A stretch of DNA of 50,065 nt, from assembly GCA_017934525.1 (NCBI GenBank), contig JAGBJJ010000068.1, forward strand, positions 1 through 50,065, in the 5' to 3' direction. Under the pieces are notes generated by a model. The model saw nothing but the letters and a program-made list of their open reading frames with translations. It did no database searches and was not told the DNA's origin. This DNA is from Prevotella sp. Lineage in GTDB: Bacteria; Bacteroidota; Bacteroidia; Bacteroidales; Bacteroidaceae. The translations under genes and the position numbers were made by a program. Below are positions 15,945 through 24,542 of this stretch, piece by piece; position 1 is the first letter of the stretch; every line of letters begins with the position of its first letter.

Positions 15945-18524
15945 ATGAAGAATTTTTCTACACTTGTCATTTTGCTGGGCCTCATTGCCATCGGCACCCA
16001 AGCCCAGAACCGCAAGACATGGGACTTCACCAAGGGCTTCAGTGCAACAACCATTGCCAACCTGGAAGCCGATGCCGACAACTGGACGCAGCAGTCGGGC
16101 AACGGCCGCGTATGGGCCGAATCGAAGGCCCGCACTGCCGACACAGAACTCATGTGCAAGGTGAACGGCACCGACTGGGTCATTCCCGAGACGAAAGGAC
16201 TCATCTTCTCCGGCAAGTCGGCCAAGCACATCAACGTGGTCTATGACGGCGGCACGGACTATACACACATCTGGCTCAACGGCGCCAAGGCCGAAGATGC
16301 AATCACCATCCCCGGCGTGGCGGCCGGCGAGAAACTCACAGTGACGTTCAGCCCGCACGGCGACAACGCCGACCGCGGCTTTAAAGTGTCAACCCCGGGC
16401 GTGGCCGATGCTGAAGGCAACACGGTGTTTGCCTCCAGCGGGCAGTCGACGGTGGTGCTCTACAATAACAACACCGAGACGGTCAGCGTGAAACTGACGG
16501 CCAACGTGGGCGGCATGCACTTCTACTTCATACAGATTGGCGACGGCGACGACCCTGTGACCGCCAAGGTGGCCTATATACATGAGGAAGGCTCGGGCGA
16601 TGCCGCGCTGGCTAAGCTGCGCAGCCGCGACGACATCGACGTGACGTCTGTCGACCTGGGCAGCCAGAGCCTGACGGCACCTGACTTGCAGACCTACGAT
16701 GCCGTGGTCATATCGCCCACGGCAGCAGCCTCACATGCCGGCATACTGCGCGAGGCCCTGCCCTGGACACCCATGCTGAACCTCAATGCCCAGCTCTATG
16801 CCGCATGGGGCTATGGCGAAAGTGTGGAAACCACGCCGCTCGGCATCGTAAAAGACGCCAAGAGCCCACTGCTGAGCTCTCTGACAGACGGCACTGACAT
16901 CATCGTGATTGACGGCGAAAGCACCATTCAGTTTAGCAACGCACCTGCAGCAGCCATCGTGCTGGGCGACTACTTCAGGGGCGATGCCGTGCCTGTGGAA
17001 GCCTTCGAAGGCGAGGCCTTCATCCACTGCCACAACATCACGCACAACGGCTACGTCTATCTGCCCTACAACGAAAGCGCCACCAACGCCACACTGAAAC
17101 TCATCGACAATGCGCTGTCGATACTCATCAGCTCGAAAGCCGAGATTACGGCGGCCGCCCCACCGAAGCTGACACTGGAATACAAGGACCTGAACACAAA
17201 CATCATCATGACGCCTCCCAACCTGCCGAAGGCTGAAGTCTACTACACGCTCGACGGCTCGGAGCCTACCACGCAGAGCACACTCTACACAGGCCCGGTA
17301 AATGTGGTCACGGAATGCACCGTGAAAGCCGTTGCCATCGCCGAGGGCTACACGCTGAGCAGCGTGGCCGAGATGGTGGCCGACATACGCCGGCAGCCCA
17401 AGACGCCGGTCATCAGCTACGAGCAGCAAGAGGGCCTGACGCTCATCACGCTGACCTGCGAGTCGGCCGACGCTGACGTCTGGTATAACTTCGGGAATAC
17501 CACCGACACGCTGAAGTCTTCGAAGTATACGGGCGTGCCCGTGACAATCAAGATGCCCCAGACGGTGACAGCCTTTGCCGTGACCGGCGGCGAAGTGTTC
17601 TCAGAGCCAGCCACCCTGCGTGTGCTGGTGAAGAACCCGCGCGTATTGATAGATGTGGCAGCCCACTACTCGGCTCCGCAATGGACTGCCGACAACAACC
17701 CGGGACACCTCGACGTGCCCAACGGCAAAGGCATGTTCTCCTGGGGAGCCTCGGCAGCCTCTATGTACATAGGCGAAGGCACCACCGAGACGCAGACCGA
17801 CCCTGAGACGGGCGAGGAGATTGAAGTGACAGTCTATACCGACGATGACCTGCGCGACTATGAAGTGGTCAACGAGCCTGGCGACACGCCGGCATGGGCC
17901 ATCTGGTCGAGGGGCGAGGCGGTGCTGTGGCAGAACATCAGTCCCGACAACAGCGACATAGGCAACAATGAGGGCGGCTATCACCCCATGACGGCCGAAG
18001 ACGTAGACTCGCTCTTCCCTGTCACCAAATACGACGTGCAGTTTTATAAAGTCTATGCAGGTCAGGAGCCCAATGCCTTCGTGCGCACCCTGGATAGATA
18101 TAAGGCTCCGATGGACGTGGTGGTGCTGGCCAACATGCAGGGCGGCACACTCGAGGTGCAGGTGTCGGCCGACGGCGAGCAGTGGACCACCATCGGCAAC
18201 CAGATTACAGCCACCGGCATGAGCCGCTTGTGGAAGAAGTACACCTGCAGCTTTGACGAGGAGGGCCACTACTACGTACGGCTGGCCCACGTCAGCGATG
18301 GCGGCGGTGCCAAGGTGTTCGACATCTACGTGGCCAATGCCGGCGAGAGGTCGCAGGCGCTGCTTGACGAGATTAACCAGGAGCTGGGCATCGGCCCGGC
18401 TGTCGTGAGCCACAGAAAGAGCAACGGCATCTACAATCTGAGCGGCATGCGCCTGAGTGGCATCCAGCGCGGACTCAACATCGTGGTAGGTGCCGACGGT
18501 TCGGTGAGGAAGGTGCTGCGCTGA
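15945..18524 (+). CDS. large secreted multidomain protein with Fn3-associated/chitobiase-type domain
   Basis: An 859-residue exported protein of unknown function. After the signal peptide (ending GTQAQ, residue 21) there is a beta-sandwich-like region (about 22-200, beginning KTWDFTKGFSATTIANL) often seen at the start of Bacteroidota pectate-lyase-like proteins. A central Rossmann-like stretch (about 205-400, AYIHEEGSGDAALAKL ... YDAVVISPTAAA) recalls ThuA/glutamine-amidotransferase-like folds; this is a guess. An Fn3_assoc/CHB_HEX_C domain follows (about 405-480, VYYTLDGSEPTTQSTLYTGP), then a repeat-like domain, and a C-terminal tail (IYNLSGMRLSG, ending DGSVRKVLR) close to that of the BspA-like protein. 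It follows GH53 but has its own promoter. No catalytic residues can be named. Confidence 0.8.
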   Translation: MKNFSTLVILLGLIAIGTQAQNRKTWDFTKGFSATTIANLEADADNWTQQSGNGRVWAESKARTADTELMCKVNGTDWVIPETKGLIFSGKSAKHINVVYDGGTDYTHIWLNGAKAEDAITIPGVAAGEKLTVTFSPHGDNADRGFKVSTPGVADAEGNTVFASSGQSTVVLYNNNTETVSVKLTANVGGMHFYFIQIGDGDDPVTAKVAYIHEEGSGDAALAKLRSRDDIDVTSVDLGSQSLTAPDLQTYDAVVISPTAAASHAGILREALPWTPMLNLNAQLYAAWGYGESVETTPLGIVKDAKSPLLSSLTDGTDIIVIDGESTIQFSNAPAAAIVLGDYFRGDAVPVEAFEGEAFIHCHNITHNGYVYLPYNESATNATLKLIDNALSILISSKAEITAAAPPKLTLEYKDLNTNIIMTPPNLPKAEVYYTLDGSEPTTQSTLYTGPVNVVTECTVKAVAIAEGYTLSSVAEMVADIRRQPKTPVISYEQQEGLTLITLTCESADADVWYNFGNTTDTLKSSKYTGVPVTIKMPQTVTAFAVTGGEVFSEPATLRVLVKNPRVLIDVAAHYSAPQWTADNNPGHLDVPNGKGMFSWGASAASMYIGEGTTETQTDPETGEEIEVTVYTDDDLRDYEVVNEPGDTPAWAIWSRGEAVLWQNISPDNSDIGNNEGGYHPMTAEDVDSLFPVTKYDVQFYKVYAGQEPNAFVRTLDRYKAPMDVVVLANMQGGTLEVQVSADGEQWTTIGNQITATGMSRLWKKYTCSFDEEGHYYVRLAHVSDGGGAKVFDIYVANAGERSQALLDEINQELGIGPAVVSHRKSNGIYNLSGMRLSGIQRGLNIVVGADGSVRKVLR

Positions 18525-18574
18525 CGGGGCCGCATGCCATGAGCTCAGCGTGGGCAATGCTTCTCACACACAGC

Positions 18575-18613
18575 GAAAAGCGGCCGGAATCGGTTTGATT
18601 CCGGCCGCTTTTC
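18575..18613. terminator. perfect 17-bp hairpin with GGCCGGAATC core
   Basis: Arms 18575-18591 and 18597-18613 are perfectly complementary around a 5-base loop. The stem begins GAAAAG and ends CTTTTC, so both strands have a short T-run at the 3' side, suiting a bidirectional terminator between the convergent secreted-protein and TolC genes. The core GGCCGGAATC recurs in a second hairpin at 34600-34653, and a third ATTCCGGCC half-copy lies at 18619-18627. Confidence 0.85.
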
Positions 18614-18671
18614 TCACAATTCCGGCCATTTTTCAATAGAGCACGGCCATATTACGGGCCGACAGCCGATG

Positions 18672-20003
18672 TCAGAAGGCGAGCTTCTCGCCACGATAGA
18701 ACTTGATGAGAGCCGTCTGATACAGGTATTCATAGCGGGCCTGCGTCAGGTCGCTCTCGGCCTTCAGGTAATTGTTGCGGGCCTCGTTGAACTCAGTGAT
18801 AGTGGCTTTGCCTTGCTCATACTTGGCCGTCGTCAGACGGAAAGCCTCGCTGCTGGCCTCGCGGGCCGTCTGGCTGCTCAGCAACTTCTGCCGGGCAGCC
18901 ACCGTGTTATAGTAGGCCTGCTGTATCTCCTTGTAGAGCGTCTTCTTCACATTGTCGAGCGCCAGCAACTGGTTTTCGCGGTCAATCTGTGCGGTGCGGA
19001 TGCTGTTGCGCGTAGAGAAGCGGTTGAAGATAGGGATGCTGAGGCTGAAGCCAAGATACTGGCTGAAGTTATTCTGCAGCTGTTTGCCAAAGCCGTCGTT
19101 CTTGAATCCGCTGGTGGTATAGTAGTTGGTGCCCAGTCCGGCATTGAAGCTGAGCGACGGCAAGAGGCCAGCCTTGGCAATCTTGATGCTGCGCTCAGCA
19201 GCCTGCAGGCGCAGCTCGCCGGCACGCACCTCGGGCTTCAGGCCAAGGGCTTCGGCAAAGATGACATCGGGAGACAGAATCTGCAGGGGGGCCGGGTTGT
19301 CTGGGGTGAGCGGGCGCTGCACGGTGAAGCCCTCAGGCGTGCTGAGCTCCAGGAGCTGTGTGAGGGCCAGCAGAGCCAGCTGGCAGTTGTTGTCGGCCTG
19401 CGTGGCGGTGAGCTGGCTCTGGGCAAGAGCAGCCCGCTGCTGCGAGACGTCGGCCTCGCTCACGCGTCCCACATCGAGCAGCGCTTCCAAACGTGCCACC
19501 TGGGCCGAGTCGATGCTGATTTGCCTACGGGCCACATCGCATATCTCCATGTCGTAGAGAATCTGCACATAGGCCTGAGCCACCTGCATGCGTATATCGT
19601 TGCGCGCCTTCTCCAAGTCCTGCGTGGCAGCCTCCAGATTCAACTGGTTCAGACGTATGGTGTTGGGTATCTGGAAACCCGTAAACAAGGGCACACTGGT
19701 ACCAAGCGAGAACGACGTTGATGACGTGTTGGTGTTGGTATAGGTGTTCTCAGCCGTCAGACCTCTGCCGAAGGAGAAGTTCTGTCCTACCGACCCGCTG
19801 AGGTCTGGCAGACGTGAGTTGCGGGCCGTAGAGAGGCGCAGCTCCTGCTGCCTACACTGGTTTTCATATTGCTTGACCGCTATATTGTGCTGCACAGCAT
19901 AGTCGCAGCACTGCTCCAGCGACCACGGCTGCTGAGCGGCTGCCTGAGGGATGAGGGCAACACTGGCGACACAGCCCATGATACAATGACGAAGACTTTT
20001 CAT
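18672..20003 (-). CDS. TolC-family outer-membrane efflux protein
   Basis: A 443-residue OEP/TolC-type protein forming the outer-membrane channel and periplasmic tunnel of an export system. It has a signal peptide (ending AAAQQ), a start WSLEQCCDYAVQHNIAVKQ typical of the family, and two homologous long helical halves. The GLGTNYYTTSGFK and QYLGFSLSIPIFNRFSTRN segments are characteristic barrel and turn regions. It is the last gene of a five-gene operon with HlyD-type adaptor, two permeases and an ATPase, 10 bases after the adaptor gene. Confidence 0.94.
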   Translation of the reverse strand: MKSLRHCIMGCVASVALIPQAAAQQPWSLEQCCDYAVQHNIAVKQYENQCRQQELRLSTARNSRLPDLSGSVGQNFSFGRGLTAENTYTNTNTSSTSFSLGTSVPLFTGFQIPNTIRLNQLNLEAATQDLEKARNDIRMQVAQAYVQILYDMEICDVARRQISIDSAQVARLEALLDVGRVSEADVSQQRAALAQSQLTATQADNNCQLALLALTQLLELSTPEGFTVQRPLTPDNPAPLQILSPDVIFAEALGLKPEVRAGELRLQAAERSIKIAKAGLLPSLSFNAGLGTNYYTTSGFKNDGFGKQLQNNFSQYLGFSLSIPIFNRFSTRNSIRTAQIDRENQLLALDNVKKTLYKEIQQAYYNTVAARQKLLSSQTAREASSEAFRLTTAKYEQGKATITEFNEARNNYLKAESDLTQARYEYLYQTALIKFYRGEKLAF

Positions 20004-20013
20004 AAATAACTAT

Positions 20014-21129
20014 TTACTGTTGACTATTGACATCGGTTATGATTTGCGGGCCGCGCACCTTGTCCTTCAGCGTGAGGCCCTTCTTAATCTCAATGTTCAC
20101 ACCATCGCTGAGGCCAGTCACCACGGCAGTGCGATTGTAGGTCTTCTTGTCGGCAGAATCGGCAATCACATAGACGAAGGTGCTGTCGCCGCTGAACTCG
20201 ATGGCACTCTCGGGCACGCTGACCACCTGCCGTGCCTCGTCGAGCACAATCTCGGCATTGGCCGAGTATCCCGAACGTATCTTCCCGTCGGCCGAGACCA
20301 TCACGGCCGCCTTTATCTCAAACTGATTGGCGCCGTTGCTCTCGGTGGCCTTGGGCGAGATATACTCCAGCGTGGCATCATACTGCATATTCTGCAGCGC
20401 CCCGACGGTAATCTTCATGGGCACGCCTATCTGCAACTGTCCCACCTCCGTCTCGTCGATGTTGCCCCGGAAGATGAGGTCGCGCATGTTGGCCACCGTG
20501 GCAATGGTGGTACCGTCGTTGAACGTGTTTGAATTGATGACCGAATTGCCCACCTTGACCGGTATGTCGAGGATGATGCCACTGATAGTGGAACGGATGA
20601 GCGTCGACGAGGCCGAGGCGTTCGACTTCGAGACGCCGTCGCGCACCACCTGCAGGGCATCGTCGGCGGCAGCCTTCTCCTCCTGCGCCTGCCGCAGCTG
20701 CTGTCGCGTCTTCTCAAACTCCTCGTCGCTCACCAGCTTCTGCTCATGCAGACTGAGCTGGCGGGCGTAGTCTTTCTCAGCCTGCTGCAGGTTGATGGCC
20801 GAGAGACGCACGCGGCTCTCAGCCGACGAGAGCTGTCCCATGTCAGGTATCACCTTCACCTTAGCTATCACCTCGCCCTGCTGCACCGTCTGTCCGGGCT
20901 CCTTGAGCAGTTCGGTGATGATACCGGAGATTTGCGGCTTCACGTTCACCTCGTTGCGAGGCTCAATCTTGCCAGTGATGATGGTCGTCTTGCGGATGTC
21001 CTGCCTTGAGGGCGTAAACTCCGAGTAGACCACTTCTTTCGGCCGGCTCTTCTGCCACAGGAAGGCGAAGGTGCCGATGAAAACCAGGGCAATGAGCGCT
21101 GCTACAATCAGTTTCAAGTACTTTTTCAT
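20014..21129 (-). CDS. MacA-like periplasmic adaptor (HlyD/membrane-fusion family)
   Basis: A 371-residue membrane-fusion protein linking the ABC permeases to the TolC-like channel. One N-terminal membrane anchor (LKLIVAALIALVFIGTFAFL) is followed by a lipoyl-like half (VKPQISGIITELLKEPGQTV), an alpha-helical hairpin (about 100-165), the second lipoyl half (STISGIILDIPVKVGNSVI) and beta-barrel domains. This order is that of MacA/AcrA proteins. The gene lies 40 bases downstream of the second permease. Confidence 0.93.
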   Translation of the reverse strand: MKKYLKLIVAALIALVFIGTFAFLWQKSRPKEVVYSEFTPSRQDIRKTTIITGKIEPRNEVNVKPQISGIITELLKEPGQTVQQGEVIAKVKVIPDMGQLSSAESRVRLSAINLQQAEKDYARQLSLHEQKLVSDEEFEKTRQQLRQAQEEKAAADDALQVVRDGVSKSNASASSTLIRSTISGIILDIPVKVGNSVINSNTFNDGTTIATVANMRDLIFRGNIDETEVGQLQIGVPMKITVGALQNMQYDATLEYISPKATESNGANQFEIKAAVMVSADGKIRSGYSANAEIVLDEARQVVSVPESAIEFSGDSTFVYVIADSADKKTYNRTAVVTGLSDGVNIEIKKGLTLKDKVRGPQIITDVNSQQ

Positions 21130-21169
21130 TTTTTTTATTACATTATTTCGTTATTTCGTCATTTCAGTC

Positions 21170-22417
21170 TCACTCATCACGCATCGCATCCACAGGCTTG
21201 ATGCTCATGGCGCGGGCCGCGGGGGCCAGGCCCGCCAGCACTCCCATGGCGGCAATGACCACCGCCGCAAGGATGGCGGTCCAGAAATGCACCTGGAAGT
21301 GAGCATTGACGATGCCATCCTCCGTGTTGCCCAGCTCAAGCATCTGCAGAATCATGACGGCAAAGAGAATGCCGCTCATGCCGGCCACCAGCGTGAGCAC
21401 GATGCTCTCAGAGATAATCTGCGAGAGAATCATGCGCGGCGTGGCGCCGATGGCGCGACGAATGCCTATCTCAACGGTACGCTCACGCACAGTGACCATC
21501 ATGATGTTCGACACGCCGATAGCGCCGGCCAGGAGCGTGCCTAAGCCTACGAGCCAGATGAGGAAGTTGACGCCACGGAACAGCGAGTCGAGCATCTGGA
21601 AAAGCACCTCGGTGTTGAACACCATGATGCCCCGCTCATCTTGCGGGTCGACGGTATGCGCCCGTCCGATGGTTTCACGGATGCGCGGAGCAAGAGTCGA
21701 CATCACCACACCCGGCCGACCGGTGAGGGCAATCATATCGACACTGGAGCCGCGGTTGTAAGCCTGCTGCATCAGCGTGATGGGCAACAGCATGGTAGTG
21801 CCGGCCTCGGCGCCGAACGACAGGGCCCCCGAGTCATTGTAGTCTACGCCCACCACCTGATAGTAGATACTATCCACACGGATGAATTTTCCGCAGGGAT
21901 CACCTCCGCCGGGAAACAGTTCTTTATAAGTTTTCTTGCCGATGACGCACACTTTGCGCCGCTGCGCCACATCCATGTCGTTCAGATAACGCCCGTAGAA
22001 CATCTTCGGCTCGTTGAACTTCATATAGTCAGGCAGCACGCCATTGACGCCCACCGTCGTCTTGCGGTCGGCATAGTAGGCTGTGCCGCCGTTGCTGAAG
22101 AGCACGGGCGACACCACGTCGAGCTCAGGCACGCGTCCTTTCAACCGCTCCACGTCCTTATATTCCATCGACCACACACGTCCCTTGCGGAATCCCTTGT
22201 ATACTTTGGTAGTAGGCTGGGCCCACACCATGGCCGAGTTGGTGGCAAAGCCTTCAAAATTACTGTTGAGCAGTTCCTTCAGCCCTTGGCCGCCGCCGAT
22301 GAGAGCCACAAGCATGAAGACGCCCCAGAAGACGCCGAAGCCCGTGAGGAAGCTCCTTGACTTGTTGCGGGTCAGGGTGTCGAGTATTTCGCGGTAGTTG
22401 TCGATGTCGATGCGCAT
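21170..22417 (-). CDS. MacB-type ABC transporter permease (second of two)
   Basis: A 415-residue permease with one N-terminal helix (SFLTGFGVFWGVFMLVALIG), a periplasmic MacB_PCD domain (about 45-265) and a C-terminal FtsX domain with three helices (about 275-405), including GVSNIMMVTVRERTVEIGIR, the coupling motif to the ATPase. It lacks its own ATPase domain, which is supplied by the first gene of the operon. Its ATG lies 9 bases after a run of nine C residues in the mRNA, preceded by five 10-base repeats (see 22427-22485). Confidence 0.93.
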   Translation of the reverse strand: MRIDIDNYREILDTLTRNKSRSFLTGFGVFWGVFMLVALIGGGQGLKELLNSNFEGFATNSAMVWAQPTTKVYKGFRKGRVWSMEYKDVERLKGRVPELDVVSPVLFSNGGTAYYADRKTTVGVNGVLPDYMKFNEPKMFYGRYLNDMDVAQRRKVCVIGKKTYKELFPGGGDPCGKFIRVDSIYYQVVGVDYNDSGALSFGAEAGTTMLLPITLMQQAYNRGSSVDMIALTGRPGVVMSTLAPRIRETIGRAHTVDPQDERGIMVFNTEVLFQMLDSLFRGVNFLIWLVGLGTLLAGAIGVSNIMMVTVRERTVEIGIRRAIGATPRMILSQIISESIVLTLVAGMSGILFAVMILQMLELGNTEDGIVNAHFQVHFWTAILAAVVIAAMGVLAGLAPAARAMSIKPVDAMRDE

Positions 22418-22426
22418 ATGGTTGAA

Positions 22427-22485
22427 GGGGGGGGGATTGGAACTGGTTGGAACTTATTGGGATTTATTGGGACAGGTTGGGAGGG
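22427..22485. repeat. G9 homopolymer and five 10-bp tandem repeats upstream of a permease gene
   Basis: Nine consecutive G (22427-22435) are followed by five units of exactly 10 bases, each with TTGG (at 22437, 22447, 22457, 22467 and 22477). The block fills most of the 79-base gap between the two permease genes. In the mRNA it forms a C-rich leader 10-18 bases ahead of the downstream permease start codon, where a ribosome-binding region would be. The plus strand has G-tract spacing that might allow a quadruplex. Confidence 0.85.
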
Positions 22486-22496
22486 GAGAACTCTTT

Positions 22497-23771
22497 TTAA
22501 TCAGCACGAAGAGCTTCGATGGGGCGGATTCGCGATGCTTTCAGGGCGGGAATCAGTCCGGCCAGCGTGCCGGCGATAATCATGACGAGGGTGGCCTCTA
22601 TGCAGACGCCGAGCCCCACGGTGGGATCGACGAACATGGTGGCTTTGAAGAGTCCTGCATCCACCTGCATGTTGCCCAGCGTGGCGTTCATATACTCATT
22701 GGCGGCAATGCCCAGCAGCATGCCGACATAGCCAAAGACAGAAGTAATGATGATGCTCTCGATGATGATGAGGCGCAGGATGCTCCAAGGCTTGGCGCCG
22801 ATGGCCTTGCGGATACCGAACTCGTGGGTGCGTTCCTTGACGGTGATGAGCATGATGTTCGACACGCCCACGATGCCGCTGAGCAACGTGAAGAGGCCTA
22901 CAATCCATAGCGCAGAGCGTATGATGCTGATGCCCTGCTGCATCTGCATCGACTGCGTGTAGCGGTTCCACAGCCAGAAAGCATCCTCGTCGTCGGGTGC
23001 CACCTGATGGTTGGCGCCGAGACGCTGCTTGTATGAACGCTCAAAGCGTTCGTTCTGCAGCTCGGTCTTCAGTCCGTGGAAGGTGAACTCTATTCGGCCG
23101 GCATCGTCGCCCATGGCATACATAGTCTTCAGTGTGGAGTAAGGCACGAAAGCATCGGCATTGCCGTTTTCGCGCTCTTTGTAGATGCCCACCACGCGGA
23201 AGGCAAAGTTGCCCACCTTGACATACTGGCCGATGAAAGCAGACAACTGAGGACTGAGCCCTGAAGTCTGCGTGCCGAGCAGTTCGCGGGCCTGGTTGTT
23301 GCCCACCACGATGACCTTGCGCTTCTGGCGCAGGTCAATCTGGTTAATGAAACGGCCATGCAGCATCTCAGTCTTGTCAATCTGGAAGTGGTTAGGATAT
23401 ACCCCCGCCAGCGAGGTAGTGAGATACTGCTGCCCGAACGTGACGGTCTGCCAGTATTGCGAGAGGATGGCCCCCACCTCGTCGACCGTGTGCGGAAAGT
23501 CGTTCTGCGTGGCCTCGATGTCGCGGTCCTTCAGCGGCAGATAGCGGCCCTCCTGCAGTCCACGGTAAGGCTTGGTGGTGCGCCCGCCGAACACCATCAT
23601 CGAGTTCGACAGGAAGCGGTCCGTCTGCTTCATCTGTGCATTGATGAGCCCGTTGCCGGCCCCCAACAGCACGATGAGCATGAAGATGCCCCATGCCACG
23701 GCAAAGCCCGTCAGCCCGGTGCGCAGCTTATTGCGCCGTGCCGTCTGCCATATTTCATTCAATAACTCCAT
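22497..23771 (-). CDS. MacB-type ABC transporter permease (first of two)
   Basis: A 424-residue permease with the same layout as its neighbour: N-terminal helix (GLTGFAVAWGIFMLIVLLGA), MacB_PCD domain (about 50-290) and C-terminal FtsX helices with GVSNIMLITVKERTHEFGIR. The start at 23771 ([19 protein letters not shown]) is preferred over an in-frame one at 23828, because it matches the family start and gives a short 17-base overlap with the end of the ATPase gene, which favours translational coupling. Two non-identical permeases in one operon suggest a heterodimer. Confidence 0.92.
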   Translation of the reverse strand: MELLNEIWQTARRNKLRTGLTGFAVAWGIFMLIVLLGAGNGLINAQMKQTDRFLSNSMMVFGGRTTKPYRGLQEGRYLPLKDRDIEATQNDFPHTVDEVGAILSQYWQTVTFGQQYLTTSLAGVYPNHFQIDKTEMLHGRFINQIDLRQKRKVIVVGNNQARELLGTQTSGLSPQLSAFIGQYVKVGNFAFRVVGIYKERENGNADAFVPYSTLKTMYAMGDDAGRIEFTFHGLKTELQNERFERSYKQRLGANHQVAPDDEDAFWLWNRYTQSMQMQQGISIIRSALWIVGLFTLLSGIVGVSNIMLITVKERTHEFGIRKAIGAKPWSILRLIIIESIIITSVFGYVGMLLGIAANEYMNATLGNMQVDAGLFKATMFVDPTVGLGVCIEATLVMIIAGTLAGLIPALKASRIRPIEALRAD

Positions 23772-24414
23772 CCTTGATACGTATGATACGGTTGGTTTTC
23801 TCGGCCACAGTCGGGTCGTGAGTGACAATGACCTGCGTGATGCGCTCCTCCTGGTTGAGCTGTTGCAGCAGCTGCATCACCTCTACCGACGTCTTCGAGT
23901 CGAGGGCGCCTGTAGGCTCGTCGGCCAGGATAAGCTTGGGATGTGTGATGAGTGCGCGGGCAATGGCCACACGCTGGCGCTGTCCGCCGGAAAGCTCGTT
24001 GGGATAATGGGCAGCCCACTGGCGAAGACCGAGGCGGTCGAGGTAGTCAAGCGCCAACTGGTGACGCTTGCGCCTCGACACGCCTTGATAAAAGAGCGGC
24101 AACTCCACATTTTCAACAGCGGTCTTGAAATTAATCAGATTAAACGACTGGAAGATGAAGCCAATCATGTGGTTGCGATACTCGGCGGCCCGGCGCTCAG
24201 AGAGGTTCTTGATGGGCACATCGTCCAGCGTGTATAACCCCGAGTCATAGTTGTCGAGGATACCCAGGATATTGAGCAGCGTGCTCTTGCCCGAGCCCGA
24301 GGCGCCCATGATGCTGACGAACTCGCCCTCCTGAATGTCGAGCGTGATGCCTTTCAGCACGTGGAGCGGCTGCGCACCATAATAGGTTTTGTTGACGTCA
24401 TCTAAGTGTATCAT
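23755..24414 (-). CDS. ABC transporter ATP-binding protein (LolD/MacB type)
   Basis: A 219-residue ATPase. Walker A is GASGSGKST (34-42), the signature is [15 protein letters not shown], Walker B is [12 protein letters not shown], and the switch His is in VIVTHDP. The family drives MacB/LolCDE-like mechanotransmission pumps rather than classical uptake. It is the first gene of the pump operon ATPase-permease-permease-adaptor-TolC. Substrates of such pumps include antibiotics, peptides, siderophores and lipoproteins; nothing here identifies the cargo. Confidence 0.95.
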   Translation of the reverse strand: MIHLDDVNKTYYGAQPLHVLKGITLDIQEGEFVSIMGASGSGKSTLLNILGILDNYDSGLYTLDDVPIKNLSERRAAEYRNHMIGFIFQSFNLINFKTAVENVELPLFYQGVSRRKRHQLALDYLDRLGLRQWAAHYPNELSGGQRQRVAIARALITHPKLILADEPTGALDSKTSVEVMQLLQQLNQEERITQVIVTHDPTVAEKTNRIIRIKDGVIE

Positions 24415-24439
24415 CTGTTTGCTTTTGTCTGTTTGACGG

Positions 24440-24464
24440 CAAAGTTACATATAAAGTTGCAACT
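24440..24464 (-). promoter_or_regulatory. promoter of the efflux operon with a palindrome in its spacer
   Basis: The minus strand has TAACTTTG (24447-24440) 25 bases before the ATPase start codon. A perfect 10-bp palindrome AGTTGCAACT (24455-24464) lies just upstream, in the spacer between the -7 and -33 positions, where a repressor could bind. A second, looser inverted repeat (ACATTTT and AAAATGT, 24469-24491) follows. No regulator can be assigned. Confidence 0.55.
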
Positions 24465-24542
24465 GCCGACATTTTATCATAAGAAAAATGTATAATGAAT
24501 AGAAATCGTCTATTTTTTTGACACTTGGGCAGAAGGCGGCCT

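Noticed and set aside
14651-18524. GH53 and the following large protein as a polysaccharide utilisation locus
   Set aside because: No SusC/SusD pair, sensor or further glycoside hydrolase is nearby, and a terminator plus new promoter separates the two genes.
22427-22485. CRISPR-like array
   Set aside because: The period is 10 bases with no spacers; it is a simple tandem repeat.
22497-23828. Longer start for the first MacB-type permease at 23828
   Set aside because: The extra 19 residues are unlike the family and would overlap the ATPase gene by 74 bases; the ATG at 23771 matches the family N-terminus.
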